A stretch of 64,000 nt of DNA from JAGPDB01 sp046331265 (GTDB taxonomy: Bacteria; Actinomycetota; Acidimicrobiia; IMCC26256; JAGPDB01), in the NCBI GenBank assembly GCA_046331265.1, contig JAXLRE010000003.1:145955-209954 (forward strand). Reading direction: 5' to 3'. The notes under the pieces were generated by a model. The model saw only the letters and a list, made by a program, of their open reading frames with translations, was not told where the DNA came from and searched no databases. Shown piece by piece: positions 25,318 to 34,453 of the stretch (position 1 is its first letter; every line of letters starts with the position of its first letter). The translations under genes were made by a program, and so were the position numbers.

Positions 25318-28300
25318 ATGAAACTCAATATTAATAGAGTTTTTAAAGAACTAAGTAAGTTTAGTTTTATCTCGCATGCAATAACGAAGATCAAAAATGT
25401 GAAGTCTGATAGAGATGAAAAATCTTTTAACTTATTGATTATTCGTTCAACAGCTTTAGTCCTCTCTGTATTATTAATTGGTTTTCTAATTTTCTCTGGT
25501 TCATCAGAAGCATTTTCATCAACATGGCATCAAACGCAATGGAATGGTGGGGTCGGATCATCGACAACAAATCAATATAGTTCGGCAACTGGAATTGATG
25601 ATTCAACAAGCGGACAATTCTCACTATCGACTCAAGAAAAAATTACGAATGGTTCGTTTGACTCAAATACAAATAACTGGGGACATGGTTTAACGGAAAT
25701 TGCCCCCGAGCTAGTTGCTAGCAGTATAAAGACGGCTGCAACAGCTACAACTCATTCGCTTACATATGCGAGTACACCACAAGTTGGAAATTTACTTGTC
25801 GCAACAATCGGATTTAATGGTAACCCAGGAACTGTAGGTGTTCCTACAGGTTGGGTCAAAGCAACCGAATCATTTATAAACAATTCGGCAATCTTGGGTC
25901 GAGTAGCTATATATTATAAAGTTGTTCAATCAGGAGATCCCTCTAGTTTTACCGTAACAAACTCAACAAGTACTGCAGTCAATTTCAATATAATGGAATT
26001 AACAGGTGTGGATCTTACAGATCCTGTTGATAGAACGTCAACGGTCAACAGTGGTGCATCATCAACAACAAGCACGGCAATTCCGAATACGTTAGAAACA
26101 AGAAGAGCGAAGGCGATTTCAGTTGCTGGTGTAGTTTACGAAAGCTCATCTGCGTTTACTTCTTGGTCAAATAGTTTTATAAATACAAATGCAACAGCTG
26201 CATATGGATATAGTGCAAGTAAAGTTTTGTCAACAAAACAACAAGTCAGTACAACCTTCACTGCAGTAACGGCTAGAAGAAATGCTGGAGCACTTGTTGT
26301 ATTCAGAGGAGCTTTAACTTCTCAACAAAATACAATTATTCCTGGGGTTGTGCAGAGTAAACATTATGCGACAGAGTTCTCGCATGCTCTTACTTTAAAT
26401 TCAGCTCCGACTGTTGGAAATGTTTTAGTCGCTGCTGTTTCTTATGCAGGTAACCCAGGAACAATACGTTTACCTTCTGGTTGGGTTCAATCTGTAAGTG
26501 TAACTAATACAAGTTCATTGGGTCGTGTTGAGATTTACCATAAAGTTGTTCAATCTGGAGATCCACAAACTTTTGTGATTTATACCAGTACAGCTTCAGT
26601 CGTTAACTATACCTTACATGAACTGTCTGGCATAGATACTTCAAATCCGCTAGACGTAACATCGAGCGTTCAAAGTGCAGCTACAACATTAGCAACAGTT
26701 AATATACCCGCAACTGCAACAACTTCAACTGCAAATGCTATAGCCATTGCTCGCGTTAAGTTCGATAATACTTCGGCATACACTTCATGGTCGAATGGTT
26801 TTTCAAATGTTGTTGCAACAACAAACTATGGTTATACCGGTACAAAAATTTTGTCATCAACACAAGCCGTATCAACAACGTTTACTGGTGTTACTGCAAG
26901 ACGAAATGCAGGTGCAGTTGCAGTATATAAAGCAGCACCTTCTGCAACACCGGCTATAGTGCAAACCAAGGTTTTCACTTATAACACTTCTACAGCATTA
27001 GCAGTTCAATACGATTATCAACCTAAAAAGGGCAATACTTTATTTGCTACATTTAATACCAGATCAAATGTCGGAGATGTAACAGCACCTTCTGGTTGGA
27101 CTCAAGTTGCTTATTCTGAATCAGCCAGTGGTCGTGCAACATATTTATATTCAAAAGTTGCAACAGCTTCAGAAAGTATTGATCAGTTTTTCAATATGCA
27201 GTATTCAAACTCTGGATCAATAGCAATTTATGAAGTGCGTGGTATTTATGCTTCTAGTGCATTAGATAGGCTGTCGACTTTTGCTAATCAAAGTTCTAAC
27301 CCAATAACATTTTCAATATCGGCTCCTACTCAAAACAGTGCATTCATACTTGGTGCAATGGGATCGAGCACAACATCGGGATATCCAACAGCTTGGTCAA
27401 CGAATGGTTTTTCAACAATATTTGGTGTAACAGCATCGGAATTTCAAAGCGGTCACATAATTCAATCGACAGCATCTGCTTATAACTTGTCTTTTGTGAA
27501 TGCTTCAGCTCGTATAGTGCAAGGTTATCTTGCGGCGTTTAAAGCTGGTGGAAACTATGTTGACCTTTCGACTAACACAGACATAAAGCGATCAGGGGCT
27601 TCGTCAGCGAAAGTCGTTGCTTCCCCGTATACTGATGCAAGATTTACTCAGTCAATAAATGTTGGAGATACGGAAACCTACACTATCTCGACTTATGTAT
27701 ATTCTGACGGAAGTGCAATTGACAATAGTGTTGCGCAACTTTATTTTGATGGTGCAGCTATAACAACTAACTATCAATCAGTTGGTAGTGGATGGTATAA
27801 ATTAAGTGCAGATGTTGGTGGACGGGCAGAAAATATTGATTATGGTTTAGAAATAAAATCTTCTAGCACTGTTTATGTTGATGACTTTAGTGTTAATCGT
27901 TATTCAGCCACAGGTACATTAACTTCTAATGTTTTTGACACTGAAAGATTATCTAATTGGGGTGCGCTTAATTATGTAACTTCTGGATCAGGAACAGTAG
28001 CTGTTAAAGCAAGAAGTTCTAACGATCCAAATATGTTGGGTGCTCCAAACTTCTCTACATGTACTGCCATTGTTTCAGGCGCTGATATGTCGAGTGGAAC
28101 AAATGGTTGTGTTACTGATGCTGAACGATATGTTCAATATCAAGTTCTTTTAACGAGAGCTTCAGGCTTATCACCAGTATTTGAAGATATAACAATTGAC
28201 TATGTTGGCGCTGACCAGACTCCACCAGATTCAAATGCAAGCAATATTGAAATGTTCAAATCTGATGGTGGTGATTCAGTCTCACTAAATGGTTGGACAA

Positions 28301-30810
28301 ACGGTAACACTCCATATTTCACTTGGGATTCTGGTGTCGATAACGCAGGTGGTATTGGTGTTGTTGGATACTGTGTATATTTAGGAACAGACGAGACCGC
28401 AGATCCGATAACAACTAAAGGTATGTTAGGCACAGGGGATTTAGAAGTTAGAAGTTCATGTCCTTATGCAACCGCTAATTCACACTTGGATACAAGTTTG
28501 CCTGATGTTCTATCAACGCAATTGACAACATCGAACACGCCTTATTACTTAAACATTAAAGCTATCGATGGTAACGACAATATATATACTGGTAGCGCTG
28601 AATCATTCCACTTCAGATTTGATAACACTGCACCAACTAATCCAGCATTCATTAATGCGCCATCAAACTTTATTAATACTAAACATGCAACATTAACTTG
28701 GCCAACATCGGGTGGATCAGCTGCTGCAGACTCGAATTCAGGTATTGCAGGTTTGCAGTATCGAATTGGTGGCTCTGGAACTTGGTATGGTGATAGCCAT
28801 AGCGGTACACAAGCTTTCGATGATTTGTTGGCAAACGATGGAAGCTACGATACTCAGAGTTCTCCAGACTATGCAGACCTTATTGAAGGAAGTAATGTTA
28901 TTTATTTCCGATCATATGACCAAGCTGGAAATGTTTCTATTGGTACTGTAACTACAGTATTAAAAGTTAATACTGCTGGCGCCCCAAGTGCTCCACAAAA
29001 CTTAGAAGCAACACCTTCTACAAATACAACAAACTCATTCGCATTCTCTTGGATTGCTCCAGCAACATTTGTTGGTAACGAAAATAACTTAACTTATTGC
29101 TATACGATCAATGCATTGCCTACAGTAACAAACTGTACGTTTACCGCTGCTGGAGTTACTTCAATTCCGGCAGGAGCTTATGCAACTCAACCAGGTGTAA
29201 ATGTTATTTATGTTGTTGCTCGCGATGAATCAAGTTCGATCAACTATTCAACCTTTGCAACGGCAGAATTTACTGCAAATACAGCTGCTCCAGGTTTGCC
29301 TCTTAATACCGATATCGCAGATACGAGTGTTAGAGCTTCATCTAACTGGCGACTTGTCATAAGTTGGGAGACACCAGATGATGTGGGCGCAGGTATTGCT
29401 TCGTATCAAGTTTATAGATCAACTGATCAATCGGCATGGTCTAAAGCTGGTTCTACAAGTGGTTCAAGCTATGTTGATACATCGTTATCTCAGGTTGAGT
29501 ATTTCTATAAAGTTCGTGCATGCGATTCGGCAAATAACTGTGGTGCATACTCATCAATAATTAGTGAAACTCCAACTGGTCGATATACAACTCCACCATT
29601 GTTAACAACAGCAGGTGGAAGTGCACGAGTATCTGATATTCAAACGAGATCAGCAAAATTCAGTTGGTCTACAGATAGAAATGCAGACACAAAGATTGCA
29701 TTTGGAACAACTAGCGGTCAATATGGTTCAACAGAAGCATACAATTCTGTACAAACTACTGACCATGAGATTGATATTGATAACTTAACACCAGGGACAA
29801 CATATTATTTTGTAGCAAGATGGACTGATACTGACGGAAATACAGGTACTACAACTGAGCAAGTATTTTCTACTTTGCCTCCACCAACAGTTGAAGATGT
29901 AAATGCAATCGAAATAGCTTTGACATCAGCGACTGTTCAATACACAACGACTGGCGCAGCAAAAGTTAAGGTTTACTATGGTCAAACAAGTGGCTTTGGT
30001 GCTGTCATTGAGAGCTCTACATCTTTAACTAAGTCAACATATTTGACTCAATTGAAAAACTTATTAGATGGTACAAAGTATTTCTATAAGATAAATACAT
30101 TCGATGCGAGTGGATTCGAATATGATGGCACGACCCTTACTTTTGAAACTCCTCCTGCACCTAAGATAATTAATTTGAGGTTCCAGCCAGTAGAAGGAGA
30201 AAAGTCAAGTACTCAATTAATAACTTGGGAAACGAATGTTCCTGCTACATCTGAATTGTCTTACGGAATACTTGGCGGTGAGACTCTTACTGCATTAGAT
30301 ACAACACTAACTTTAAGTCACTCAATACAAATTAAAGATCTTGTCGATGATTCTAATTATTCCCTCGTTGCTAGATCTCGAGATGCTAAATCTAATTTAG
30401 CAACATCAGATACGCAGACATTTAAGACAGAACTTGATACTCGTCCACCTAAAGTTTCAGATGTTATCGTTTCAACAAGCATTAGAGGTGTGGGTGGAGA
30501 AGCAAGAGGACAGATTATTGTTTCTTGGAAGACTGATGAACCTGCAACAAGTCAAGTTTCATATGGTGAAGGTACTTCTGGTGATGTTGGTAGTTCAACA
30601 ACTCAAGACGGAAGATTGACACTTGATCATGCAGTTGTGATATCAGATCTTTCAACATCGAAAGTGTATACGGTATTGCCAATTTCTTACGATAAAGGAC
30701 AGAATAAAGCTGTTGGTGATAAACAATCAGCGATTATTGGTAGAGGATCTGAAAGTGCTTTAGGAATCATTTTCTCAGTACTTCAAAAGATATTTGGGTT
30801 CGGAAAATGA
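25318..30810 (+). CDS. Giant modular surface protein (repeats plus fibronectin III-like domains)
   Basis: 1830 residues from ATG 25318, chosen because AAGGGAA lies upstream; a TTG at 25267 would add 17 residues. A single N-terminal hydrophobic segment (about 38-59) acts as signal or anchor. Three tandem modules of about 200 residues follow (about 131-334, 343-540 and a diverged 545-743) with recurring blocks such as YKVVQSGDP, TARRNAGA and PSGW. Next is a carbohydrate-binding-like beta domain (about 755-860, ending VYVDDFSVNRY). Several Ig/FN3-like domains fill the rest (for example SWSTDRNADTKIAFGTTSGQ and LTPGTTYYFVARW). No LPXTG or C-terminal anchor is seen; the end is an amphipathic/hydrophobic tail (LGIIFSVLQKIFGFGK). 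Likely an adhesin or surface-layer component. Confidence 0.85.
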   Translation: MKLNINRVFKELSKFSFISHAITKIKNVKSDRDEKSFNLLIIRSTALVLSVLLIGFLIFSGSSEAFSSTWHQTQWNGGVGSSTTNQYSSATGIDDSTSGQFSLSTQEKITNGSFDSNTNNWGHGLTEIAPELVASSIKTAATATTHSLTYASTPQVGNLLVATIGFNGNPGTVGVPTGWVKATESFINNSAILGRVAIYYKVVQSGDPSSFTVTNSTSTAVNFNIMELTGVDLTDPVDRTSTVNSGASSTTSTAIPNTLETRRAKAISVAGVVYESSSAFTSWSNSFINTNATAAYGYSASKVLSTKQQVSTTFTAVTARRNAGALVVFRGALTSQQNTIIPGVVQSKHYATEFSHALTLNSAPTVGNVLVAAVSYAGNPGTIRLPSGWVQSVSVTNTSSLGRVEIYHKVVQSGDPQTFVIYTSTASVVNYTLHELSGIDTSNPLDVTSSVQSAATTLATVNIPATATTSTANAIAIARVKFDNTSAYTSWSNGFSNVVATTNYGYTGTKILSSTQAVSTTFTGVTARRNAGAVAVYKAAPSATPAIVQTKVFTYNTSTALAVQYDYQPKKGNTLFATFNTRSNVGDVTAPSGWTQVAYSESASGRATYLYSKVATASESIDQFFNMQYSNSGSIAIYEVRGIYASSALDRLSTFANQSSNPITFSISAPTQNSAFILGAMGSSTTSGYPTAWSTNGFSTIFGVTASEFQSGHIIQSTASAYNLSFVNASARIVQGYLAAFKAGGNYVDLSTNTDIKRSGASSAKVVASPYTDARFTQSINVGDTETYTISTYVYSDGSAIDNSVAQLYFDGAAITTNYQSVGSGWYKLSADVGGRAENIDYGLEIKSSSTVYVDDFSVNRYSATGTLTSNVFDTERLSNWGALNYVTSGSGTVAVKARSSNDPNMLGAPNFSTCTAIVSGADMSSGTNGCVTDAERYVQYQVLLTRASGLSPVFEDITIDYVGADQTPPDSNASNIEMFKSDGGDSVSLNGWTNGNTPYFTWDSGVDNAGGIGVVGYCVYLGTDETADPITTKGMLGTGDLEVRSSCPYATANSHLDTSLPDVLSTQLTTSNTPYYLNIKAIDGNDNIYTGSAESFHFRFDNTAPTNPAFINAPSNFINTKHATLTWPTSGGSAAADSNSGIAGLQYRIGGSGTWYGDSHSGTQAFDDLLANDGSYDTQSSPDYADLIEGSNVIYFRSYDQAGNVSIGTVTTVLKVNTAGAPSAPQNLEATPSTNTTNSFAFSWIAPATFVGNENNLTYCYTINALPTVTNCTFTAAGVTSIPAGAYATQPGVNVIYVVARDESSSINYSTFATAEFTANTAAPGLPLNTDIADTSVRASSNWRLVISWETPDDVGAGIASYQVYRSTDQSAWSKAGSTSGSSYVDTSLSQVEYFYKVRACDSANNCGAYSSIISETPTGRYTTPPLLTTAGGSARVSDIQTRSAKFSWSTDRNADTKIAFGTTSGQYGSTEAYNSVQTTDHEIDIDNLTPGTTYYFVARWTDTDGNTGTTTEQVFSTLPPPTVEDVNAIEIALTSATVQYTTTGAAKVKVYYGQTSGFGAVIESSTSLTKSTYLTQLKNLLDGTKYFYKINTFDASGFEYDGTTLTFETPPAPKIINLRFQPVEGEKSSTQLITWETNVPATSELSYGILGGETLTALDTTLTLSHSIQIKDLVDDSNYSLVARSRDAKSNLATSDTQTFKTELDTRPPKVSDVIVSTSIRGVGGEARGQIIVSWKTDEPATSQVSYGEGTSGDVGSSTTQDGRLTLDHAVVISDLSTSKVYTVLPISYDKGQNKAVGDKQSAIIGRGSESALGIIFSVLQKIFGFGK

Positions 30811-31502
30811 GCAATCTAATTAAATTCAGTCACGTATTTAAATCGTTTCATGTTAAAAACGGAGCCGTTAACGTTCTTAAAGACATTAGTTTTACTGTTC
30901 CAAAAGGAAGTTTTACGATATTGTTTGGTCCATCGGGTAGTGGTAAGTCAACAATATTAAATACCATTCTTGGTCTAGAACCTCCAACTTCTGGTCGTGT
31001 GGATGTAAATGACATTAACTTGTATTCGTTGTCAAGTGATCAACGAGCAAAATTTAGAACACATTTTGTCGGAATGGTTACGCAAGACAATTATTGGGTT
31101 AATTCATTGTCCGTTATTGATAATGTTGCTTTGCCTCTCTACTTGTGTGGATATCCGAGAACGAAAGCAAGAAAAATGGCCAAGAGAAGTGTTGAAAATA
31201 TTCAGCTTGAACGTTATTTAAACTCTAGACCTACAGTATTGTCGGGTGGTGAGCAACAAAGAATTTCTGTTGCCAGAGCTACTGTGAAAAATCCTGAAAT
31301 AATTATTGCTGATGAACCTACTGGGAACTTAGATACAAAAAGTGGAAATCTGGTTTTAAATCTTTTGCTAAATCAAACAGGTAAAGATAAAACAACTGTT
31401 GTTATGGTTACACACAACCCTGACTTTTTGCAATACGCAAACAACGTTCTAATGATCAAAGACGGAGTAATGGAACAAACGAATGATTTTGGGGAGGGAT
31501 AA
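30807..31502 (+). CDS. ABC transporter ATP-binding protein, MacB/LolD type
   Basis: 231 residues with Walker A FGPSGSGKSTILN, Q-loop TQDNYW, signature LSGGEQQRISVARA, Walker B IIIADEPTGNLD and the H-loop histidine in VMVTHNPD. It starts in the 4-bp ATGA overlapping the stop of the giant surface protein gene and ends at the ATG of the permease gene. Family members power mechanotransmission-type extraction of lipoproteins, peptides or toxins. The overlap suggests work on the surface protein or on envelope assembly, but this is inference. Confidence 0.92.
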   Translation: MSNLIKFSHVFKSFHVKNGAVNVLKDISFTVPKGSFTILFGPSGSGKSTILNTILGLEPPTSGRVDVNDINLYSLSSDQRAKFRTHFVGMVTQDNYWVNSLSVIDNVALPLYLCGYPRTKARKMAKRSVENIQLERYLNSRPTVLSGGEQQRISVARATVKNPEIIIADEPTGNLDTKSGNLVLNLLLNQTGKDKTTVVMVTHNPDFLQYANNVLMIKDGVMEQTNDFGEG

Positions 31503-32752
31503 TGGAATCAAAATCAGATAAGAATGAGAAGTCAGCTTTATATGGAGCTAATGACTCTATTCGTCCGTCTATTTTGATTCGTATTGCTTTTTCAAATTTG
31601 TTCTATAAAAAATTGAGAACAACTTTGACAGTTATAGGTGTTGTTGTCGGTATAGGTGCAGTTGTGTTTCTGTTAGCTTTTGGTTATGGTTTGCGAGACT
31701 TGGTTACAAGGCAAGTTGTTGACTCAAACTCAATTCGAACCATAGATATCAGTCAAGCAAATCCAGCTATTTTGAGTTTAGATACTGATACTGAACAAAA
31801 AATAAAAGCTTTTAATGATGTTGAATCTGTTTCGCGAGTTTTTTCTTACGCAGGAAAAGTTGACTATTCAAATGCAAAAACTGGTGTAGTGGTTTTTGGA
31901 ACAGATCAGCAATATATGGACTTGAACTCTTTTTCTTTAGTTGCTGGGCCTAATACGTCATTGAAGAGTGACCAAAATGTTATTCCTAATTCTAGTTTTT
32001 TAAAGGCAATCGGTGTTAAGGATCCACAGAAAATTCTTAATAAGAAACTTGATCTAGTTATTCAGGTTCCTAAAGAATTAAGACCAGAAGGTATGGATAG
32101 TGATATATCTGTTTCGTTAACAGTTTCTTCTGTTGTTGATAGTGGTTCAGGATCTGAACTTTATTTATCTAGCAAAATTTTTACTGATCGAAGACTTGAT
32201 ACAGCTAGCCAAGCAAAGATATTGGTTTCTAATAAAAATGCAGTGAGTAATTTGCAAAAGAGAATTGCTTCTCTTGGCTTTACCACTTCTTCACCGTATG
32301 ACACTGTTGAACAAATTGATTCTGTGTTTGGTGTTTTAAATTACATATTTTTGGGTTTTGGTGGTATTGGTTTGATAATTGCTGTGTTGGGTATGTTTAA
32401 CACTTTGACAATTACATTGTTGGAGCGCACTAAAGAAATTGGATTGATGCGAACTCTTGGTGCACGTAAAAAAGATATCCGTAGACTTTTTATTTTGGAA
32501 TCGATGGGATTGTCATTTATGGGCGGTGTCTTTGGTGTTGTTGCTGCTTATGTATTTAGTTTTGGAGTCGACAAGTTTTTGAATTCTTTGGCTAATTCTC
32601 GAGGTTTAGGTGAAGAGATATCTGTCTTTTCTTTCAAGACCTCTTTGGTGTTAGAAGTCATTTTCTTCTCTGCAATGCTTGGATTGTTGGTTGTATATAT
32701 GCCTGCAAGGAGAGCAGCGAAGATGAGCGCTATCGAGGCTCTAAGAGGCTAA
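31502..32752 (+). CDS. ABC transporter permease, MacB/FtsX family
   Basis: 416 residues. The N-terminal membrane helix (KKLRTTLTVIGVVVGIGAVVF begins about residue 38; MacB-PCD topology), an extracytoplasmic domain of about 200 residues, and three C-terminal helices with the FtsX core (LGMFNTLTITLLERTKEIGL, MRTLGARKKDI) are all present. It ends AAKMSAIEALRG, the typical family end. It pairs with the ATPase immediately upstream (TAATG overlap). A copy of the 52-bp repeat begins 5 bp after its stop. Confidence 0.93.
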   Translation: MESKSDKNEKSALYGANDSIRPSILIRIAFSNLFYKKLRTTLTVIGVVVGIGAVVFLLAFGYGLRDLVTRQVVDSNSIRTIDISQANPAILSLDTDTEQKIKAFNDVESVSRVFSYAGKVDYSNAKTGVVVFGTDQQYMDLNSFSLVAGPNTSLKSDQNVIPNSSFLKAIGVKDPQKILNKKLDLVIQVPKELRPEGMDSDISVSLTVSSVVDSGSGSELYLSSKIFTDRRLDTASQAKILVSNKNAVSNLQKRIASLGFTTSSPYDTVEQIDSVFGVLNYIFLGFGGIGLIIAVLGMFNTLTITLLERTKEIGLMRTLGARKKDIRRLFILESMGLSFMGGVFGVVAAYVFSFGVDKFLNSLANSRGLGEEISVFSFKTSLVLEVIFFSAMLGLLVVYMPARRAAKMSAIEALRG

Positions 32753-32756
32753 TTTT

Positions 32757-32808
32757 CCGTGTTGGGTCGAAAAACTATCGTTTTTCGATAGAAAATCCGG
32801 CAAACACT
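32757..32808 (+). repeat. Interspersed hairpin repeat, copy 3
   Basis: The left half and centre are identical to the consensus. The right end is slightly diverged (AATCCGGCAAACACTG instead of AATCCCACAAACACG), which breaks the outermost pairing. It follows the permease stop by 4 bp and lies 18 bp before the first SOS box of the LysM gene. Confidence 0.9.
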
Positions 32809-32825
32809 GCATTGACTACGCTAAG

Positions 32826-32888
32826 CGAACGCCTGTTTGCATTTTATTTGACACGAACAATTGTTCGGTGATAACGTACACTTGTTCG
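32826..32888 (+). promoter_or_regulatory. Three LexA operator-like boxes upstream of the LysM gene
   Basis: CGAACGCCTGTTTG (32826-32839, one mismatch), CGAACAATTGTTCG (32854-32867, a perfect palindrome and full consensus match) and CGTACACTTGTTCG (32875-32888, one mismatch). The third has the same CGTAC half as the recA box. This is the densest set of SOS boxes in the window. Confidence 0.87.
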
Positions 32889-32909
32889 ATAAAACGACTT
32901 CCAAGTTTT

Positions 32910-32932
32910 TTGTCGTACCCCTGTGTTTTAAT
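32910..32932 (+). promoter_or_regulatory. RecA-NDp-like promoter element of the LysM gene
   Basis: TTGTCGTAC (32910-32918) followed after eight bases by TTTAAT (32927-32932). The string TTGTCGTACCCC is identical to that before recA (10742 onward). The -10 half fits TANNNT less well than in recA. Together with the SOS boxes this suggests dual control. Confidence 0.55.
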
Positions 32933-32963
32933 GACACTGAGAAGGAAAAGGAAGTGTTTGTAA

Positions 32964-33437
32964 ATGGATACATATGCATTGAATCCAAGTAAAGTCTCAG
33001 CTTTTGAGTTATATAAGCGAAGTTATGATTCACCTAGACAAGGTCTTGTTTCTGTTAGCTCCAGAGTGAATTCATTAAGATCTCAGCCCTTAACGGTATT
33101 AAATGAGAGAAAAACAGCTAAAAAGACAATAAATATTCGGAGAGTATTTATCTTAGCGCTGGTTTTAGCCACATTTTTGGCTATTACTTTGCCCGCTGCA
33201 AAGGCGTTCGGTAGACGATCCCTCGTGTCGACTGAGCGCCAAACGGCGGTTGATTTGAGTCAACAAATTCAAAGAAATCAAACAGTTTCTGTTGTTGTTA
33301 AACCTGGTGATAATTTATGGTCAATCGCTAGACGCCTTGAGCCAAATAAAGATCCACGTAACGTAGTCGATCAATTGGTAAAAGCAAGGGGAACAACAAG
33401 CGTTATAGTCGGAGAGACAATCCAATGGAGTCGTTGA
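32964..33437 (+). CDS. SOS-controlled LysM membrane protein, probable cell-division inhibitor (YneA/Rv2719c-like)
   Basis: 157 residues: a polar N-terminal cytoplasmic part (1-59), one membrane helix (VFILALVLATFLAITLPAA, about 61-79), a short linker, and a C-terminal LysM domain (about 108-157; VVVKPGDNLWSIARRLEP ... VIVGETIQW). A purine-rich ribosome site lies upstream of ATG 32964. The architecture and SOS boxes parallel YneA of Bacillus and Rv2719c of mycobacteria, which delay division during DNA damage. In mycobacteria the homologue sits beside lexA; here it is about 7.9 kb away, beyond the surface-protein operon. The function is inferred from architecture and regulation; the protein could alternatively be a plain peptidoglycan-binding protein. 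Confidence 0.85.
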   Translation: MDTYALNPSKVSAFELYKRSYDSPRQGLVSVSSRVNSLRSQPLTVLNERKTAKKTINIRRVFILALVLATFLAITLPAAKAFGRRSLVSTERQTAVDLSQQIQRNQTVSVVVKPGDNLWSIARRLEPNKDPRNVVDQLVKARGTTSVIVGETIQWSR

Positions 33438-33454
33438 TGCGCTAATGTTTGCGA

Positions 33455-34060
33455 GTGGAATTATCTAAAAAATTTATAAATATTCTCGTCGTAACTATTG
33501 TTGTTTCTATATTTGCTATTGGATGTGGTTCATCGAACGATGATTTAGGTGATGGCTTTAAGTCAAAAGAGACTACGACAACAAAAACAACAGTTCCATC
33601 AAAAACGCCAAGAAAAGACCAACCTTGTTCATTGCTTAGCACTGAAAATGCAGCTGCAATATTAGGTACAACTGTAGAAAAGCTAGGTAAACCTGAAAGT
33701 TCAGAACCGGATAAAGACATTTTGCGTTGTCGCTATGGTGCTATTTCAGATGACAATAAACTTTATCTAGTTCTCAATATTTATATTTATAAAACACAAA
33801 GTTCGTTTTCGCTTATAAAAAAATTAAACAAAGCAACAAATATAGAGACCAATATTGACGAGGGTTTTTACTATGACAAAACCACTACTAAACAAAGTGA
33901 GCGGTATGTTGCTGCAAGAAAGGGTAGTATTAGAATTGCTGTTTCTTCATCAATAGCAACAATTGACCCTAAAGTTGATTTAGCGAAAGATCAAATACAG
34001 CTCCCAGACATTAATTCTTTAGCTAACACATTAGGAAATGTAATAGCGAAACTTGAATAA
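33455..34060 (+). CDS. Lipoprotein, DUF3558-like
   Basis: 201 residues from GTG 33455 (TTG 33449 is possible). A lipoprotein signal peptide ends in a lipobox (FAIGC, Cys about residue 25), followed by a Thr/Lys-rich spacer. The mature part begins QPCSLLSTENAAAILGTTVE, a pattern seen in actinobacterial DUF3558 lipoproteins, with a second Cys (ILRCRYGA) that could form a disulfide. The role is unknown. It lies 17 bp after the LysM gene and may be read through from the SOS promoter. Confidence 0.72.
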   Translation: MELSKKFINILVVTIVVSIFAIGCGSSNDDLGDGFKSKETTTTKTTVPSKTPRKDQPCSLLSTENAAAILGTTVEKLGKPESSEPDKDILRCRYGAISDDNKLYLVLNIYIYKTQSSFSLIKKLNKATNIETNIDEGFYYDKTTTKQSERYVAARKGSIRIAVSSSIATIDPKVDLAKDQIQLPDINSLANTLGNVIAKLE

Positions 34061-34070
34061 GTAGGTGCAT

Positions 34071-34451
34071 ATGGCCAATGACGAAAATAGCGAAACAAAT
34101 AAAGAAATAAGAGAAGCTAACGCTACAGAAAAAACTTTTAATTTCTTCAAAGTACTCGGTTTTCGTATTCCACTATTTATCCCGCTTCTGTTGGCAATCC
34201 TTTATTTTGGCTACATAGGTTATAAAAAAATTACTGTAGATCCGCCTGTTAATTTAAGACCAGCTATTCAAGATGCTAGAGGAGTAAATATAACAATATT
34301 TACATGTAACGAAAATATCGATTCAGATGGGTACAACATCAGAGACGAAGAACGACGTCTCGTGAAAAAATTTCAATCTGTAGAAAAAGTTCGTGCTGCC
34401 AGCGTGACTATAAATAGAGACAGTAAAGATTGCCCGACAATAAATAAATAA
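34071..34451 (+). CDS. Small single-pass membrane protein, unknown
   Basis: 126 residues from ATG 34071 (AGGTG just upstream; GTG 34065 would add two residues). The N-terminus is acidic and cytoplasmic, one helix follows (IPLFIPLLLAILYFGYIGY, about 35-54), then an extracytoplasmic domain with two Cys (IFTCNENID, KDCPTIN) that may pair. No family was recognised. It sits 10 bp after the lipoprotein gene and 2 bp before the PIG-L gene. Confidence 0.6.
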   Translation: MANDENSETNKEIREANATEKTFNFFKVLGFRIPLFIPLLLAILYFGYIGYKKITVDPPVNLRPAIQDARGVNITIFTCNENIDSDGYNIRDEERRLVKKFQSVEKVRAASVTINRDSKDCPTINK

Positions 34452-34453
34452 AT

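Noticed and set aside
25318..30810. Sortase-anchored protein
   Set aside because: No LPXTG-like motif, no C-terminal hydrophobic helix with a basic tail; the end is a short amphipathic or hydrophobic tail.
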